NCBI GenBank assembly: GCA_020631895.1
Contig: JACKGR010000004.1
Location: 26,605-90,604, forward strand
Direction: 5' to 3'
Origin: Candidatus Nomurabacteria bacterium
GTDB taxonomy: Bacteria; Patescibacteriota; Saccharimonadia; Saccharimonadales; UBA7683
Length of the DNA stretch: 64,000 nt
A program made the position numbers and the translations under genes. The notes under the pieces are model-generated. The model was not told the DNA's origin, ran no database searches, and was given only the letters and a program-made list of their open reading frames with translations. Of the stretch, positions 24,412 through 32,961 are shown in pieces. Each line of letters opens with the position of its first letter. The first letter of the stretch is position 1.

Positions 24412-25115
24412 TAATTACCCCCAAATCTTCGGTTGCGTCTAGCAAATTCATCTAGCGCTTTATCAAAATCTTCTTCAGAAAATGCCGGCCAATGCTTGTC
24501 GACAAAATAAAGCTCAGCATACCTTACTCGCCAAAGCATAAAGTTACTGATTCTCATCTCGCCACTGGTACGAATTGTAAAATCTATATCTGGGACCTCA
24601 GGATGATACAAATGCTGTGAAATTAGCTCATCGGTGACCTCATTTTCACCAAAACCCTTGGCAATAATTGCCTTGGTCGCATCCACTAACTCACGCGAAC
24701 CGCCATAATTAAAGCAAAGTGCTAGTGTTCCGCCTGTATTATTTTTTGAGTCTTCTTCTGCATCTCGCCATGCCTTTACGAGTTTTGGCGGCACTTTATC
24801 CTCTATGCCTAAAACAACTATCTTAATATTCTCTTTAATGAGCTCTTTTGAATCCTTGACTGCTAACTTCATTGCTAGGTTCATCAAATAATCAACTTCG
24901 TCCTTACTTCTACTCCAATTTTCTGTTGAGAATATATATGCAGAGACATATTTAACACCCTTTTCAAAAGCAACTTTAGCAATTGTTTTTAGGTTTTCAT
25001 ATCCTTTTCTATGGCCTTCGAGAGTAGGCAAGCCTTGATCTCTGGCCCATCTACGATTTCCATCTAATATAAAACCAACATGGGTAGGGATTGATGATGA
25101 ATTATCTTGATGCAT
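24411..25115 (-). CDS. uppS: Isoprenyl transferase (undecaprenyl diphosphate synthase)
   Basis: Makes the long cis-polyprenyl diphosphate carrier for peptidoglycan and other glycans. At 234 residues it shows FILDGNRRWARDQGLP with the catalytic Asp, the GHRKGYEN helix, FSTENW and the C-terminal DFTIRTSGEMRISNFMLW motif. TATAAT lies 8 bases before the ATG. Its stop overlaps the rseP start. Confidence 0.96.
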   Translation of the reverse strand: MHQDNSSSIPTHVGFILDGNRRWARDQGLPTLEGHRKGYENLKTIAKVAFEKGVKYVSAYIFSTENWSRSKDEVDYLMNLAMKLAVKDSKELIKENIKIVVLGIEDKVPPKLVKAWRDAEEDSKNNTGGTLALCFNYGGSRELVDATKAIIAKGFGENEVTDELISQHLYHPEVPDIDFTIRTSGEMRISNFMLWRVRYAELYFVDKHWPAFSEEDFDKALDEFARRNRRFGGN

Positions 25116-25165
25116 TGGCGTTCATTATACCTGTTTTAAATCAATCAATATAGTCTGAAAGACCG

Positions 25166-25717
25166 TTAGACTTTCATGATTTCTTGCTCTTTAGCTTTAT
25201 GAGCAGATTCAATTTTTGATTGATACTCAGTAATTGCATCAGTGATTTGGCTATCGACTCTTTTGTAATCGTCTTCAGTAATTTCTTTTGAATCCTTAAG
25301 TCGCTTAGCTTCTTTAAGTGCATCATGTCTGATGTTCCTCAGGCTTACTCTAGCTTCTTCTACAGTATCGCCCAGAGATTTAACTATCATTCTTCTACGT
25401 TCCTCTGTTAGGGGTGGCATCGGTACTCGAACAACTCTACCGTCATCAGTCGGGTTTAAGCCCATAGATTGATCATTTCTGATAGCTGTGGCAATAGCTT
25501 GAAGATTAGTCGGATCAAACGGCGTAATTTGAAGAAGTTGTGGCTCAGGCGCAGTAATGTTAGAAACCTGGTTTAGTGGCATCATTTGTCCATAAACTTC
25601 GACCATCAAACCTTCAACTATGCTAGGGTGCGCTCTACCGGTTCGCACTTTTTTAAGCTCATCCTCAAGATGATCCACCGCTGCCTGCATTTTATTTTTT
25701 TGGCTTTGTAAATCCAT
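25166..25717 (-). CDS. frr: Ribosome recycling factor
   Basis: Splits post-termination ribosomes together with EF-G. The 183-residue protein has the two-domain signature: VRTGRAHPSIVEGL, NQVSNITAPEPQLLQITPFD and the C-terminal helix KDSKEITEDDYKRVDSQI. It has an AAGGAG ribosome site. It sits between tsf and uppS; pyrH, which commonly lies between tsf and frr, is absent. Confidence 0.98.
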   Translation of the reverse strand: MDLQSQKNKMQAAVDHLEDELKKVRTGRAHPSIVEGLMVEVYGQMMPLNQVSNITAPEPQLLQITPFDPTNLQAIATAIRNDQSMGLNPTDDGRVVRVPMPPLTEERRRMIVKSLGDTVEEARVSLRNIRHDALKEAKRLKDSKEITEDDYKRVDSQITDAITEYQSKIESAHKAKEQEIMKV

Positions 25718-25762
25718 AAGTCTCCTTGTTATATCTAGTATTATACAAGACTCAGTCTTTAC

Positions 25763-26359
25763 TTAGTTAACTTCGCCAAGTTCGATTCTTTTGAATTGAC
25801 GAATTACGGTGTTTTCGCCAAATTTTGCAATATTTTCTTTTAAGAACTGCTCTACTGTTTGATCTGGATTTTTTATGTATGGCTGATCAAGCAAGCACTT
25901 TTCAGCGAAGTGTTTTTTGAGCATTCCTTCAACAATATTCTCTATCATGTTGTCTGGCTTGCCATCATTCTTAGCTTTCTCTTTAAACTCCTCTGCTTTT
26001 GCATCACGTTCGCTAGCTGGTACTTGCTCGCTAGAAACAAACTCCGGTGCAGATGCGGCAATGTGCATTGCAATCTCATGAACAAACTCTTTAAATCCAT
26101 CTGTTCTTGCTACAAAGTCAGTCTCGCAGTTAACTTCAACGATTACACCGATTCGGCCACTGTGGACGTAGGCATCGACAATGCCCTGTCTTGCCTCGCG
26201 CTCACCTTTTTTCTCAGCTTTTGTTAAGCCCTTTTTTCTTAGAACTTCTAGAGCTTTATCAAAGTCACCATCTGCATCTGTTAATGCTGCTTTAGCATCA
26301 GTTAAACCGATTCCAGTTAATGCTTTGAGTCTCTTAATATCATCAATTGAAACTGCCAT
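25763..26359 (-). CDS. tsf: Elongation factor Ts
   Basis: Guanine nucleotide exchange factor for EF-Tu. It has 198 residues with the N-terminal UBA-like helix bundle (IKRLKALTGIGLTDAKAAL) and the TDFVARTDGFKEFVHEIAMHIAA core. It is of the short type with one core domain. It is translated from the rpsB-tsf operon, 15 bases after rpsB. Confidence 0.98.
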   Translation of the reverse strand: MAVSIDDIKRLKALTGIGLTDAKAALTDADGDFDKALEVLRKKGLTKAEKKGEREARQGIVDAYVHSGRIGVIVEVNCETDFVARTDGFKEFVHEIAMHIAASAPEFVSSEQVPASERDAKAEEFKEKAKNDGKPDNMIENIVEGMLKKHFAEKCLLDQPYIKNPDQTVEQFLKENIAKFGENTVIRQFKRIELGEVN

Positions 26360-26374
26360 ATAATCTTATCCTTT

Positions 26375-27088
26375 CTATTCTTCTGTCTTTGCAACTTTTT
26401 GCTTTGCTTTTCCTTCATTTATCGCTGAAACCACATACTCAAGTAGTAATTGGATGGCCTTTAACGCATCGTCATTTGCAGGTATCGGGTAATCAATGTT
26501 TCTTGGGTCTGAGTTGCTATCAACAACACCAATAACAGGTACGCCCAACTTTCGAGCCTCTTTGACCGCAAGGTGGTCTACACATACATCTGTAACGTAA
26601 ACTAGGCCTGGCTTGCCCTGAAGATCTTTAATACCGCCATAAAGATAGTTCATCTCGTCGATTTCTTCTTGGAATCTTTGTACCTCGAGTTTGTTGTATC
26701 GATTGGCAAGCTCACCGCTAGCCATCTTATTTTCAAGATCTTGAAGGTGCTTGATTCGACCGTTCATAGTCGTAGTGTTTGTTAGCATACCGCCAACCCA
26801 ACGGTTCACAACATATGGCATGCCAGTGTCTTCGGCCGCTTTTTTTACAATCTCAACTGCTTGTCTTTTTGTTCCTACCAAAAGCACTTTTTTGCCATCT
26901 GAAACCGCTTTTGTGATTACAGGCAAAACTGCCTCAACCGCCTCGACAGTCTTAGTCAGATCAATAATATGATTACCGGCTCTTTTACTGTGAAGATATG
27001 GAGCCATTTTTGGGTGCCACCGACTTGTTGAGTGACCAAAATGCGCACCCGCCTCTAATAGTTTTTTAATGTCTACAGATGTAGCCAT
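26375..27088 (-). CDS. rpsB: Ribosomal protein uS2
   Basis: Small-subunit protein of 237 residues with the family blocks LEAGAHFGHSTSRWHPKM, TDVCVDHLAVKEARKLGVPVIGVVDSN and IPANDDALKAIQLL. It heads the operon rpsB-tsf-frr-uppS-rseP. A roughly 100-base leader with inverted repeats precedes it and could mediate S2 autoregulation. Confidence 0.99.
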   Translation of the reverse strand: MATSVDIKKLLEAGAHFGHSTSRWHPKMAPYLHSKRAGNHIIDLTKTVEAVEAVLPVITKAVSDGKKVLLVGTKRQAVEIVKKAAEDTGMPYVVNRWVGGMLTNTTTMNGRIKHLQDLENKMASGELANRYNKLEVQRFQEEIDEMNYLYGGIKDLQGKPGLVYVTDVCVDHLAVKEARKLGVPVIGVVDSNSDPRNIDYPIPANDDALKAIQLLLEYVVSAINEGKAKQKVAKTEE

Positions 27089-27192
27089 GATAGTTTAATC
27101 CTTTCGTTCTTCGCGGTAAGCAACCAATTGAATCTAAAGTTAGATTACAACCAGAAGGATTTTCTCACCGTTGCTTAATTTATTACTAGGTT
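27089..27192 (-). promoter_or_regulatory. rpsB 5' leader with paired repeats
   Basis: The leader carries AATCTAA/TTAGATT and AAGCAAC/GTTGCTT inverted repeats (plus-strand copies near 27130-27175). This resembles leaders that ribosomal protein S2 binds in other bacteria, but no known consensus was matched. Confidence 0.35.
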
Positions 27193-27221
27193 ATTCTAAC
27201 AGATGGTGCACTTATCCGCAA
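27193..27221 (-). promoter_or_regulatory. rpsB promoter
   Basis: TTGCGG (27216-27221) and TAGAAT (27193-27198) on the minus strand with a 17-base spacer. Confidence 0.65.
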
Positions 27222-27236
27222 CAGGTGGTAACGATA

Positions 27237-27265
27237 TTGACTATTAGCTCATTAACAGATATACT
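27237..27265 (+). promoter_or_regulatory. rpmE promoter
   Basis: TTGACT (27237-27242) and TATACT (27260-27265) with a 17-base spacer, divergent from the rpsB promoter. It leaves a leader of about 70 bases. Confidence 0.75.
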
Positions 27266-27340
27266 GGCTCAGTAATAAAACTAAAGCGACTGCAGGTGGC
27301 CACTGCTAACCGCTCAACTCTAATGGCCAGGAGAAATATT

Positions 27341-27733
27341 GTGAAGAAGGATCTGCACCCAAGCAGCTATCGACCAGTTGTCTTTCAGGACACATCTAAT
27401 GGATTTGCGTTTTTAACACGCTCAACCGCTGATACTCAAGAAACCATTAAGTGGGAAGATGGCAACGAATATCCTCTAGTAAAGATTCACATCTCTAGCC
27501 AGTCTCACCCATTCTTCACCGGTGAAGAAAAGATTATTGATATCGAAGGTCGAGTTGATAAGTTTAAGGCTAGAGCTGAAGCTGCTGCAAAGGCACGTGA
27601 TGCCAAACTTAAAGCTGCAAAAAAGCCGGCCAAGAAATCCGCTACCAAGGAGTCTAAAAAAGAAGATTCGAAAACTACTCCAATAGATGAAGCTGTTGAA
27701 ACAAAAACCGAAGAAGCATCAAGCGAAGAGTAA
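27341..27733 (+). CDS. rpmE2: Ribosomal protein bL31, type B, with a basic-acidic tail
   Basis: Large-subunit protein. The bL31 core ([44 protein letters not shown]) lacks the zinc cysteines, so it is the type B form. An Ala/Lys- then Glu-rich extension of about 55 residues follows. I start at the GTG at 27341 because AGGAG stands 8 bases upstream; earlier ATGs in frame would add a non-conserved stretch with no ribosome site. It is a single-gene unit ended by a strong terminator. Confidence 0.93.
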   Translation: MKKDLHPSSYRPVVFQDTSNGFAFLTRSTADTQETIKWEDGNEYPLVKIHISSQSHPFFTGEEKIIDIEGRVDKFKARAEAAAKARDAKLKAAKKPAKKSATKESKKEDSKTTPIDEAVETKTEEASSEE

Positions 27734-27745
27734 ATACAAACCCTT

Positions 27746-27781
27746 AAAAAACACCGCCATTATCAATACGGCGGTGTTTTT
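27746..27781 (+). terminator. Terminator after rpmE
   Basis: ACACCGCC (27751-27758) and GGCGGTGT (27770-27777) form a perfect 8-bp stem followed by TTTTT. Confidence 0.9.
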
Positions 27782-27788
27782 AGTAAGA

Positions 27789-27794
27789 TATAGT
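27789..27794 (+). promoter_or_regulatory. -10 element of prfA
   Basis: TATAGT, 7 bases before the prfA ATG; another probable leaderless start. Confidence 0.45.
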
Positions 27795-27801
27795 TAAGAT
27801 T

Positions 27802-28854
27802 ATGGACAACACAAAGCAGCTAAGAGATGAACTTGCAAAACTAACAGAGCAACTTAGTGCTCCGGATGCTTTTTCTGATCCAAAAATTGGTGAGAAGAAT
27901 CGACGGCACGCTGAGCTCAAAGAGATTATCTTAACTTTTGATGAGAAGGATACTCTATCGGGTCAACTTAAAGAGGCTAACGAAATGCTTAGAGCTAACG
28001 ATAGCGAGCTATCAGAACTTGCCAAGCAAGAAATTCCGGAGCTAGAGGCTAAAATATCTTCATTAGAAGAGAAATTAACAGAACTGCTAACGCCTAAAGA
28101 TCCTAACGATCACAAAAACGCCGTTATTGAAATTAGAGCTGGCGCTGGCGGAGATGAGGCTAGCCTATTTGCTTCAGAGCTTCTTAGAATGTATCTACGC
28201 TACTGCGAGACCCACAACTTGAAAACCGAGATTCTTAGCGAGAACGCTAACGATTCGGGCGGACATAAAGAAGTCATCATACTAGTCAAAGGCGAAGGCG
28301 CCTATAAGCAACTAAAGTTTGAGGGTGGAGTGCACCGCGTACAAAGAATCCCCGCAACTGAGAGCCAGGGCCGAATACACACATCAACCGTTACAGTTGC
28401 GGTCATGCCAGAGGCTGAAGAAACCGATGTTGAAATTAATGATGCAGATCTGAAAATTGATACATACAGGGCATCCGGCCATGGCGGTCAAAGCGTCAAC
28501 ACCACTGATTCAGCTGTCCGTATCACCCACCTTCCAACCGGCATTGTTGTAACCAACCAAGACGAAAAATCTCAAATTAAAAACAAACTAAAAGCAATGA
28601 GTGTCCTCCGCTCTCGCCTACTACAAAAGCAAATCGATGATGAGAATGCCAAACTTTCTGATCAACGAAAATCACTAATCGGGTCTGGTGACAGATCTGA
28701 GAAGATTAGAACCTATAACTTCCCCCAAGATCGAATCACCGACCATCGCATCGGTTACTCAAGAAGCAACATCCCACAAGCAATGAACGGTGACATAGAG
28801 GATCTAATCGAAAACCTCCAATCCTACGAATCTCAAATGTCTCGAGGTAATTAA
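27802..28854 (+). CDS. prfA: Peptide chain release factor 1
   Basis: Recognises UAA and UAG. The 350 residues contain the PAT motif ([10 protein letters not shown]) and the GGQ loop ([20 protein letters not shown]). It heads a plus-strand operon with a P-loop protein, a SpoU methyltransferase and prmC; prmC methylates the GGQ glutamine of release factors, so the grouping makes sense. Confidence 0.97.
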   Translation: MDNTKQLRDELAKLTEQLSAPDAFSDPKIGEKNRRHAELKEIILTFDEKDTLSGQLKEANEMLRANDSELSELAKQEIPELEAKISSLEEKLTELLTPKDPNDHKNAVIEIRAGAGGDEASLFASELLRMYLRYCETHNLKTEILSENANDSGGHKEVIILVKGEGAYKQLKFEGGVHRVQRIPATESQGRIHTSTVTVAVMPEAEETDVEINDADLKIDTYRASGHGGQSVNTTDSAVRITHLPTGIVVTNQDEKSQIKNKLKAMSVLRSRLLQKQIDDENAKLSDQRKSLIGSGDRSEKIRTYNFPQDRITDHRIGYSRSNIPQAMNGDIEDLIENLQSYESQMSRGN

Positions 28855-28856
28855 TT

Positions 28857-29372
28857 ATGGGGAAGTATTTGATAGCAGGTCCTCCTGGTTCTGGAAAAAG
28901 TTCAGTTATAATAGAACTCAAATCTAGAGGCTTCAGCGCATACGATACAGATAGTCATCCAGGTGCAACTAGGCTCCAAGATAAAAATGGCAATAATGTG
29001 CCGTGGCCTAGTGGTACAATCGACTGGGAAAAATATGAATGGAACTGGCAGTCCGATGTAATAAACAAACTTCTTATAAGTAGCCCTGATGTGTTTTTGG
29101 GTGGTATAACAACTAGAAACAAAGAGATGTACCGTCTTTTCGATAAGATTTTTGTAATATCTATCAACGATGAAATACAAACTCAGAGATTACTTGGAAG
29201 AAAAAACAAAGATTATGGCAAGCACCCTGACCAGCTCGCCGGTGAGCTAATCTATCGCCCAAAACTTTATGCAGAGTTTGCTAGACTAGATAATTCGTCA
29301 CAGATTGATGGAACATTATCAATAACTAAAATTACAGACAAGATTCTGGAAGAAACGGGATTAATTTCATGA
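28857..29372 (+). CDS. P-loop nucleotide kinase-like protein
   Basis: A 171-residue P-loop protein with Walker A AGPPGSGKSSV (about residues 7-17), then ...AYDTDSHPG, a Trp-rich middle (VPWPSGTIDWEKYEWNW) and an RLLGRKNKDYGKHP stretch that could act as a LID. It resembles small-molecule or nucleoside kinases of the AAA_18/adenylate-kinase-like group, but I cannot name its substrate. It starts two bases after the prfA stop and overlaps the next gene by four bases, so it is cotranscribed with translation genes. Confidence 0.8.
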   Translation: MGKYLIAGPPGSGKSSVIIELKSRGFSAYDTDSHPGATRLQDKNGNNVPWPSGTIDWEKYEWNWQSDVINKLLISSPDVFLGGITTRNKEMYRLFDKIFVISINDEIQTQRLLGRKNKDYGKHPDQLAGELIYRPKLYAEFARLDNSSQIDGTLSITKITDKILEETGLIS

Positions 29373-30157
29373 TTCCCATAATCACAAGTACATCTAACCC
29401 TAAGATTAAGTGGGTTAAAAGTTTGCAGAAGAACTCTACTCGTAAAGACGAGGGTGTGTTTGTTGTTGAGGGAGCCAAAGAAGTTGGTTTTGCGGTCGAC
29501 AATGAGTTTCTACTCCATTCTATATTTGTCTGCCCAGATATATACGGCCAAGTTCCATCTTTTGGAGACAATATTGAAATTTACTCTATAAACAAAAATT
29601 GCTACGAGAAGATTGCTTATCGAGGATCAACAGATGGAATAATTGCTGTTTTTCATAACAAAATTAAAAAGCTGGATGATCTTACTATGGGTGAGACCCC
29701 ATTTTTTATCGTTGTTGAATCGATCGAGAAGCCTGGTAACCTTGGTGCGATAATCAGAACAGCGGATGGCGCTGGAGCCGATGGAGTCATCGTTTGCGAT
29801 GAAAAAGTTGATATCTACAACCCGAACGTCATAAGAGCGAGCGTTGGCACAGTATTTTCTACACAAGTTGTATCTACAGATGTAAAATCCTTGCTGGATT
29901 TTTTAAATAAGCATGAGATTACGTCTTATGGTGCAATATTATCTGATAATTCAACAAAATATTCTGAATCAGATTTCACCAAACCGACAGCAATAATTCT
30001 AGGCGATGAACACAAAGGCCTAAGCTCTATCTGGCATAATAATTCAGAACCAATCCAGATACCAATGCTAGGAAGTAACGACTCTCTTAATGTAAGCAAT
30101 GCCGCAGCGATCTTAGCTTATGAGGTCATTCGCCAAAGAAAGTCCACTTCAGAATAA
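29369..30157 (+). CDS. TrmH/SpoU-family RNA 2'-O-methyltransferase
   Basis: A SPOUT-class methyltransferase for rRNA or tRNA, 262 residues. It has an N-terminal substrate-binding part (ITSTSNPKIKWVKSLQKNSTRKDEGVFVVEGAKE) and the trefoil-knot motifs: EKPGNLGAIIRTADGAGADGV, ILGDEHKGLS and IPMLGSNDSLNVSNAAAIL. The target nucleotide is unknown. It is translationally coupled to the preceding gene and closely followed by prmC. Confidence 0.93.
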   Translation: MIPIITSTSNPKIKWVKSLQKNSTRKDEGVFVVEGAKEVGFAVDNEFLLHSIFVCPDIYGQVPSFGDNIEIYSINKNCYEKIAYRGSTDGIIAVFHNKIKKLDDLTMGETPFFIVVESIEKPGNLGAIIRTADGAGADGVIVCDEKVDIYNPNVIRASVGTVFSTQVVSTDVKSLLDFLNKHEITSYGAILSDNSTKYSESDFTKPTAIILGDEHKGLSSIWHNNSEPIQIPMLGSNDSLNVSNAAAILAYEVIRQRKSTSE

Positions 30158-30160
30158 GCC

Positions 30161-30973
30161 ATGTTAACTGTCCAAAATTGGCTATCAAATAATACACTAA
30201 GGCTTATGAAAGCCGGTATCGATTCCGCTAGGATAGATTGCCTTGTCATGCTAGAAAAAACCTTACAAAAGCAACGTGAGTGGCTACTAGCACACGGCGA
30301 ACACTTAATTTCACACTCTAAGGAAGAAGAATTAAATAATATGTTGAGTGAGAGATTGAGTCACAACCCTCTTGCATACATTACCGGATATAAAGAATTT
30401 TACTCTAGAAATTTTGTCGTCAATCCAAACGTTCTAATACCACGACCAGAATCTGAAGATATAATCGACTCGCTTTTAATGCTCGATAGAAGTTTTATTG
30501 AAAACGTAATAGATGTCGGTACCGGGTCGGGCTGTCTTGCAATAACTGCCAAACTTGAACTTCCGGATATTAAAATTGTAGCAAGCGATAACTCTGAAAA
30601 TGCCATATTTATTGCCAAGCAAAATGCAAATCTTTTGGGTGCCAAAGTTGAGTTTAAAAAATCAGATTTACTCAAATCTATCACGGTAAACGATAAAACT
30701 GTTCTTCTGGCTAACCTCCCATACGTGCCTGACGGTTTAATTACATCTCAGGAAATTATGATGGAGCCATCTACAGCAATTTTTTCTGGAGAAGAAGGGT
30801 TTGATCATTTTATAGAGTTCTGGAGCCAGCTCGCGGATATAAAAGCTCAGGCAATAACTGTTATTGCGGAGAGTCTAATTAATCAACATGTCAAGATGAT
30901 GGAATTAGCAAAAAAATCAGGATTTAATCTCATTAGAAAAAAAGGTTTAGTTCAAGTTTTTTTGCGAGCCTAA
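30161..30973 (+). CDS. prmC: Release factor glutamine methyltransferase
   Basis: HemK-family enzyme that methylates the GGQ glutamine of RF1/RF2. The 270 residues contain the N-terminal helical domain, YITGYKEFYSRNFVVNPNVLIPRPESE and the SAM-binding VIDVGTGSGCLAI. The catalytic NPPY motif is replaced by NLPY (LLANLPYVPDG); the Asn and Pro-Tyr are kept, so activity is likely. Its end overlaps by 4 bases the end of the convergent htrA gene. Confidence 0.94.
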   Translation: MLTVQNWLSNNTLRLMKAGIDSARIDCLVMLEKTLQKQREWLLAHGEHLISHSKEEELNNMLSERLSHNPLAYITGYKEFYSRNFVVNPNVLIPRPESEDIIDSLLMLDRSFIENVIDVGTGSGCLAITAKLELPDIKIVASDNSENAIFIAKQNANLLGAKVEFKKSDLLKSITVNDKTVLLANLPYVPDGLITSQEIMMEPSTAIFSGEEGFDHFIEFWSQLADIKAQAITVIAESLINQHVKMMELAKKSGFNLIRKKGLVQVFLRA

Positions 30974-32139
30974 ATATTTGGTGCTTTATCAAGCTTGATA
31001 GTTACTGATCTGGTCTCACCACCACTTAGTACGGTTAATTTTACCGAATCTCCTACTGCGTAACTGCCAATGACTGTATTTAAAGGATGGTCAGAATCAA
31101 GAGCTCTATCATTTATTTTAGTAATGATGTCGCCAGGTCTCAAACCTGCCTTCTGCGCCGGACTCCCCTCAATAATAGAATCAGTGTCTGAGCTAATAAG
31201 TGCGCCATTGTCGGCCTCTAAATTTAACTGTTTGGCTATCAACTTATTAACCATGACAAACTTAACTCCTAAGAATGGTCTCTGTACCTCTCCAGTTCTT
31301 TTTACGCTAGCAATTATGCCCTTGGTCTCGTTGATAGGTATAGCAAATCCAATATTTTGAGCATCGGCTGCAATAGCAGTATTTATGCCTATTACTTCAC
31401 CACTATAGTTGAGTAGCGGGCCACCGGAATTACCAGAGTTAATAGCAGCATCTGTCTGAAACAAATTTGTCAGGCTCTCTGATTGGCCACTATCCTGATC
31501 TCCCGCCTCAATAGGTCTGCCCACACCTGATATGATACCGGTGGTGACAGTATTTTGGAATTGGCCTAAAGCATTTCCGATTGCAATCACCTTTTGACCA
31601 GTTTTTACCGAGTCGGAATCTCCTAGTTTTGCAGGTATAAAATCTTTCGGATTTTTTACTTTTAAAATCGCTATGTCGTTTAATGGGTCTCTGCCAAGAA
31701 CTGAAACGTCTTCATATACTGTTCCGTCTGAAGTTACTATTTTGACTGAACTACTTCCCTCGGGGACTACGTGTTTGTTAGTAAGAAGCGTCCCGTCAGC
31801 ATCAATTATTACACCGGTACCTGCTGCTTGGCCAATGACTGATCTTTGACCAAAATATGAGTTAACAATACGGTTTTGTTCAGTTATTACCGAGACCACG
31901 CTTTGGCCTGATTTTTTTGAGATATCTGAAATTACCTCGCCCTCTGATACAATAGTTTGTCTACTCTGCTCACTTCTCAAAGAAGGGCTAGTTCTTATTG
32001 CTACAATATAACCAACGCAAACTAAAATTATTCCAATTAATATAAAAATTACTGTTGCAAGAGCCAATAATGCAATTTTAACTGAATTGCCGGTTTTTGT
32101 TTTTTTGTCATCTGCTTTTGATAAAGATTTAGTACTCAT
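30970..32139 (-). CDS. htrA: HtrA/DegP-type serine protease
   Basis: Envelope quality-control protease of 389 residues: a cytoplasmic N-terminus, one membrane segment (about 20-48), a trypsin-like domain with His (LTNKHVV), Asp (NDIAILKV) and Ser (NSGNSGGPLL), and a C-terminal PDZ domain (AGLRPGDIITKINDRAL). Translation starts at an ATG with a GGAGG site. It follows the membrane protein and LCP genes, forming an envelope-related series. Confidence 0.95.
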   Translation of the reverse strand: MSTKSLSKADDKKTKTGNSVKIALLALATVIFILIGIILVCVGYIVAIRTSPSLRSEQSRQTIVSEGEVISDISKKSGQSVVSVITEQNRIVNSYFGQRSVIGQAAGTGVIIDADGTLLTNKHVVPEGSSSVKIVTSDGTVYEDVSVLGRDPLNDIAILKVKNPKDFIPAKLGDSDSVKTGQKVIAIGNALGQFQNTVTTGIISGVGRPIEAGDQDSGQSESLTNLFQTDAAINSGNSGGPLLNYSGEVIGINTAIAADAQNIGFAIPINETKGIIASVKRTGEVQRPFLGVKFVMVNKLIAKQLNLEADNGALISSDTDSIIEGSPAQKAGLRPGDIITKINDRALDSDHPLNTVIGSYAVGDSVKLTVLSGGETRSVTIKLDKAPNI

Positions 32140-32161
32140 TAAACCTCCAATTGTTTTTGAT

Positions 32162-32935
32162 CTAAAGTATTGGGCTCCATCCTGAACTAATTAAAAGTGC
32201 AGCAACTGAGATTACGCTGAGAAGCGTGTTCTCAATAACTAGATTTCTGGTTAATTTATCATTTTTATAGGCGTGATAAAGACTACCGAGAGTTAAGGAA
32301 ATAATTGTAATAAAAATCGTAACACTTGCAATCAAAAGACCGCCCACTGAGAAGTACTGTACCCAATGTAAAGCAAACCAGACTGTCTGAAGAGTAATAA
32401 AACTCCAAAGTAAGCTTAGTGCTCGGTAATGTGGTTCATCATAGTTGCTAAAATAATGCCTTGCTGCTGCCCAAGATACAACCCAAGATAAAGCGCATAC
32501 GAGTACAGCATGTTTCACTAATTCGGTTGAACCAAACAACATAGTTATGCCCAGAGTTTGCGCTGTAATTGCCTGAATACTTATCCATAACGCGCTACTC
32601 CTTGGCTTAATAAAGAGCAGCCAAATTGCATAAAGTCCAATCCAAGCGTAAGCAACAGTAGATTCTTTGGATTGATGCATGAGTCCCACACTACTAACCC
32701 CAACCACAACATCTACTAAGTTAGCTTTTATATTGGTTACCCAGAACCTTGGCTGAACAGCTAGAGTTCGCCATTTACTAAGTAGCACTAACACTATTGC
32801 AAGTGGAGTTAGTTGCCAAATCAGCACCATAGCGCCGAGCACCAAACTAAATCCAACATTTACACCAAAATGAAGTAAATCACCGGTATCAAAACCTGGC
32901 CGTTTGCCCCAAAAAGATTTTTTTGCCTGTAACAT
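32162..32935 (-). CDS. Polytopic membrane protein of unknown function
   Basis: A 257-residue hydrophobic protein with about seven predicted membrane helices and a short basic N-terminus (MLQAKKSFWGKRPGF). I see no family motif. TATACT lies 10 bases before the ATG. It lies between the LCP gene and htrA; both encode envelope functions, but nothing ties it to a pathway. Confidence 0.75.
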   Translation of the reverse strand: MLQAKKSFWGKRPGFDTGDLLHFGVNVGFSLVLGAMVLIWQLTPLAIVLVLLSKWRTLAVQPRFWVTNIKANLVDVVVGVSSVGLMHQSKESTVAYAWIGLYAIWLLFIKPRSSALWISIQAITAQTLGITMLFGSTELVKHAVLVCALSWVVSWAAARHYFSNYDEPHYRALSLLWSFITLQTVWFALHWVQYFSVGGLLIASVTIFITIISLTLGSLYHAYKNDKLTRNLVIENTLLSVISVAALLISSGWSPIL

Positions 32936-32961
32936 TTCTTCAACTAGTATAACACTTTATT

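Noticed and set aside
2842..28854. UGA recoding as in Gracilibacteria/Absconditabacteria
   Set aside because: Both RF1 and RF2 are intact and TGA ends genes such as parA and the rhodanese gene.
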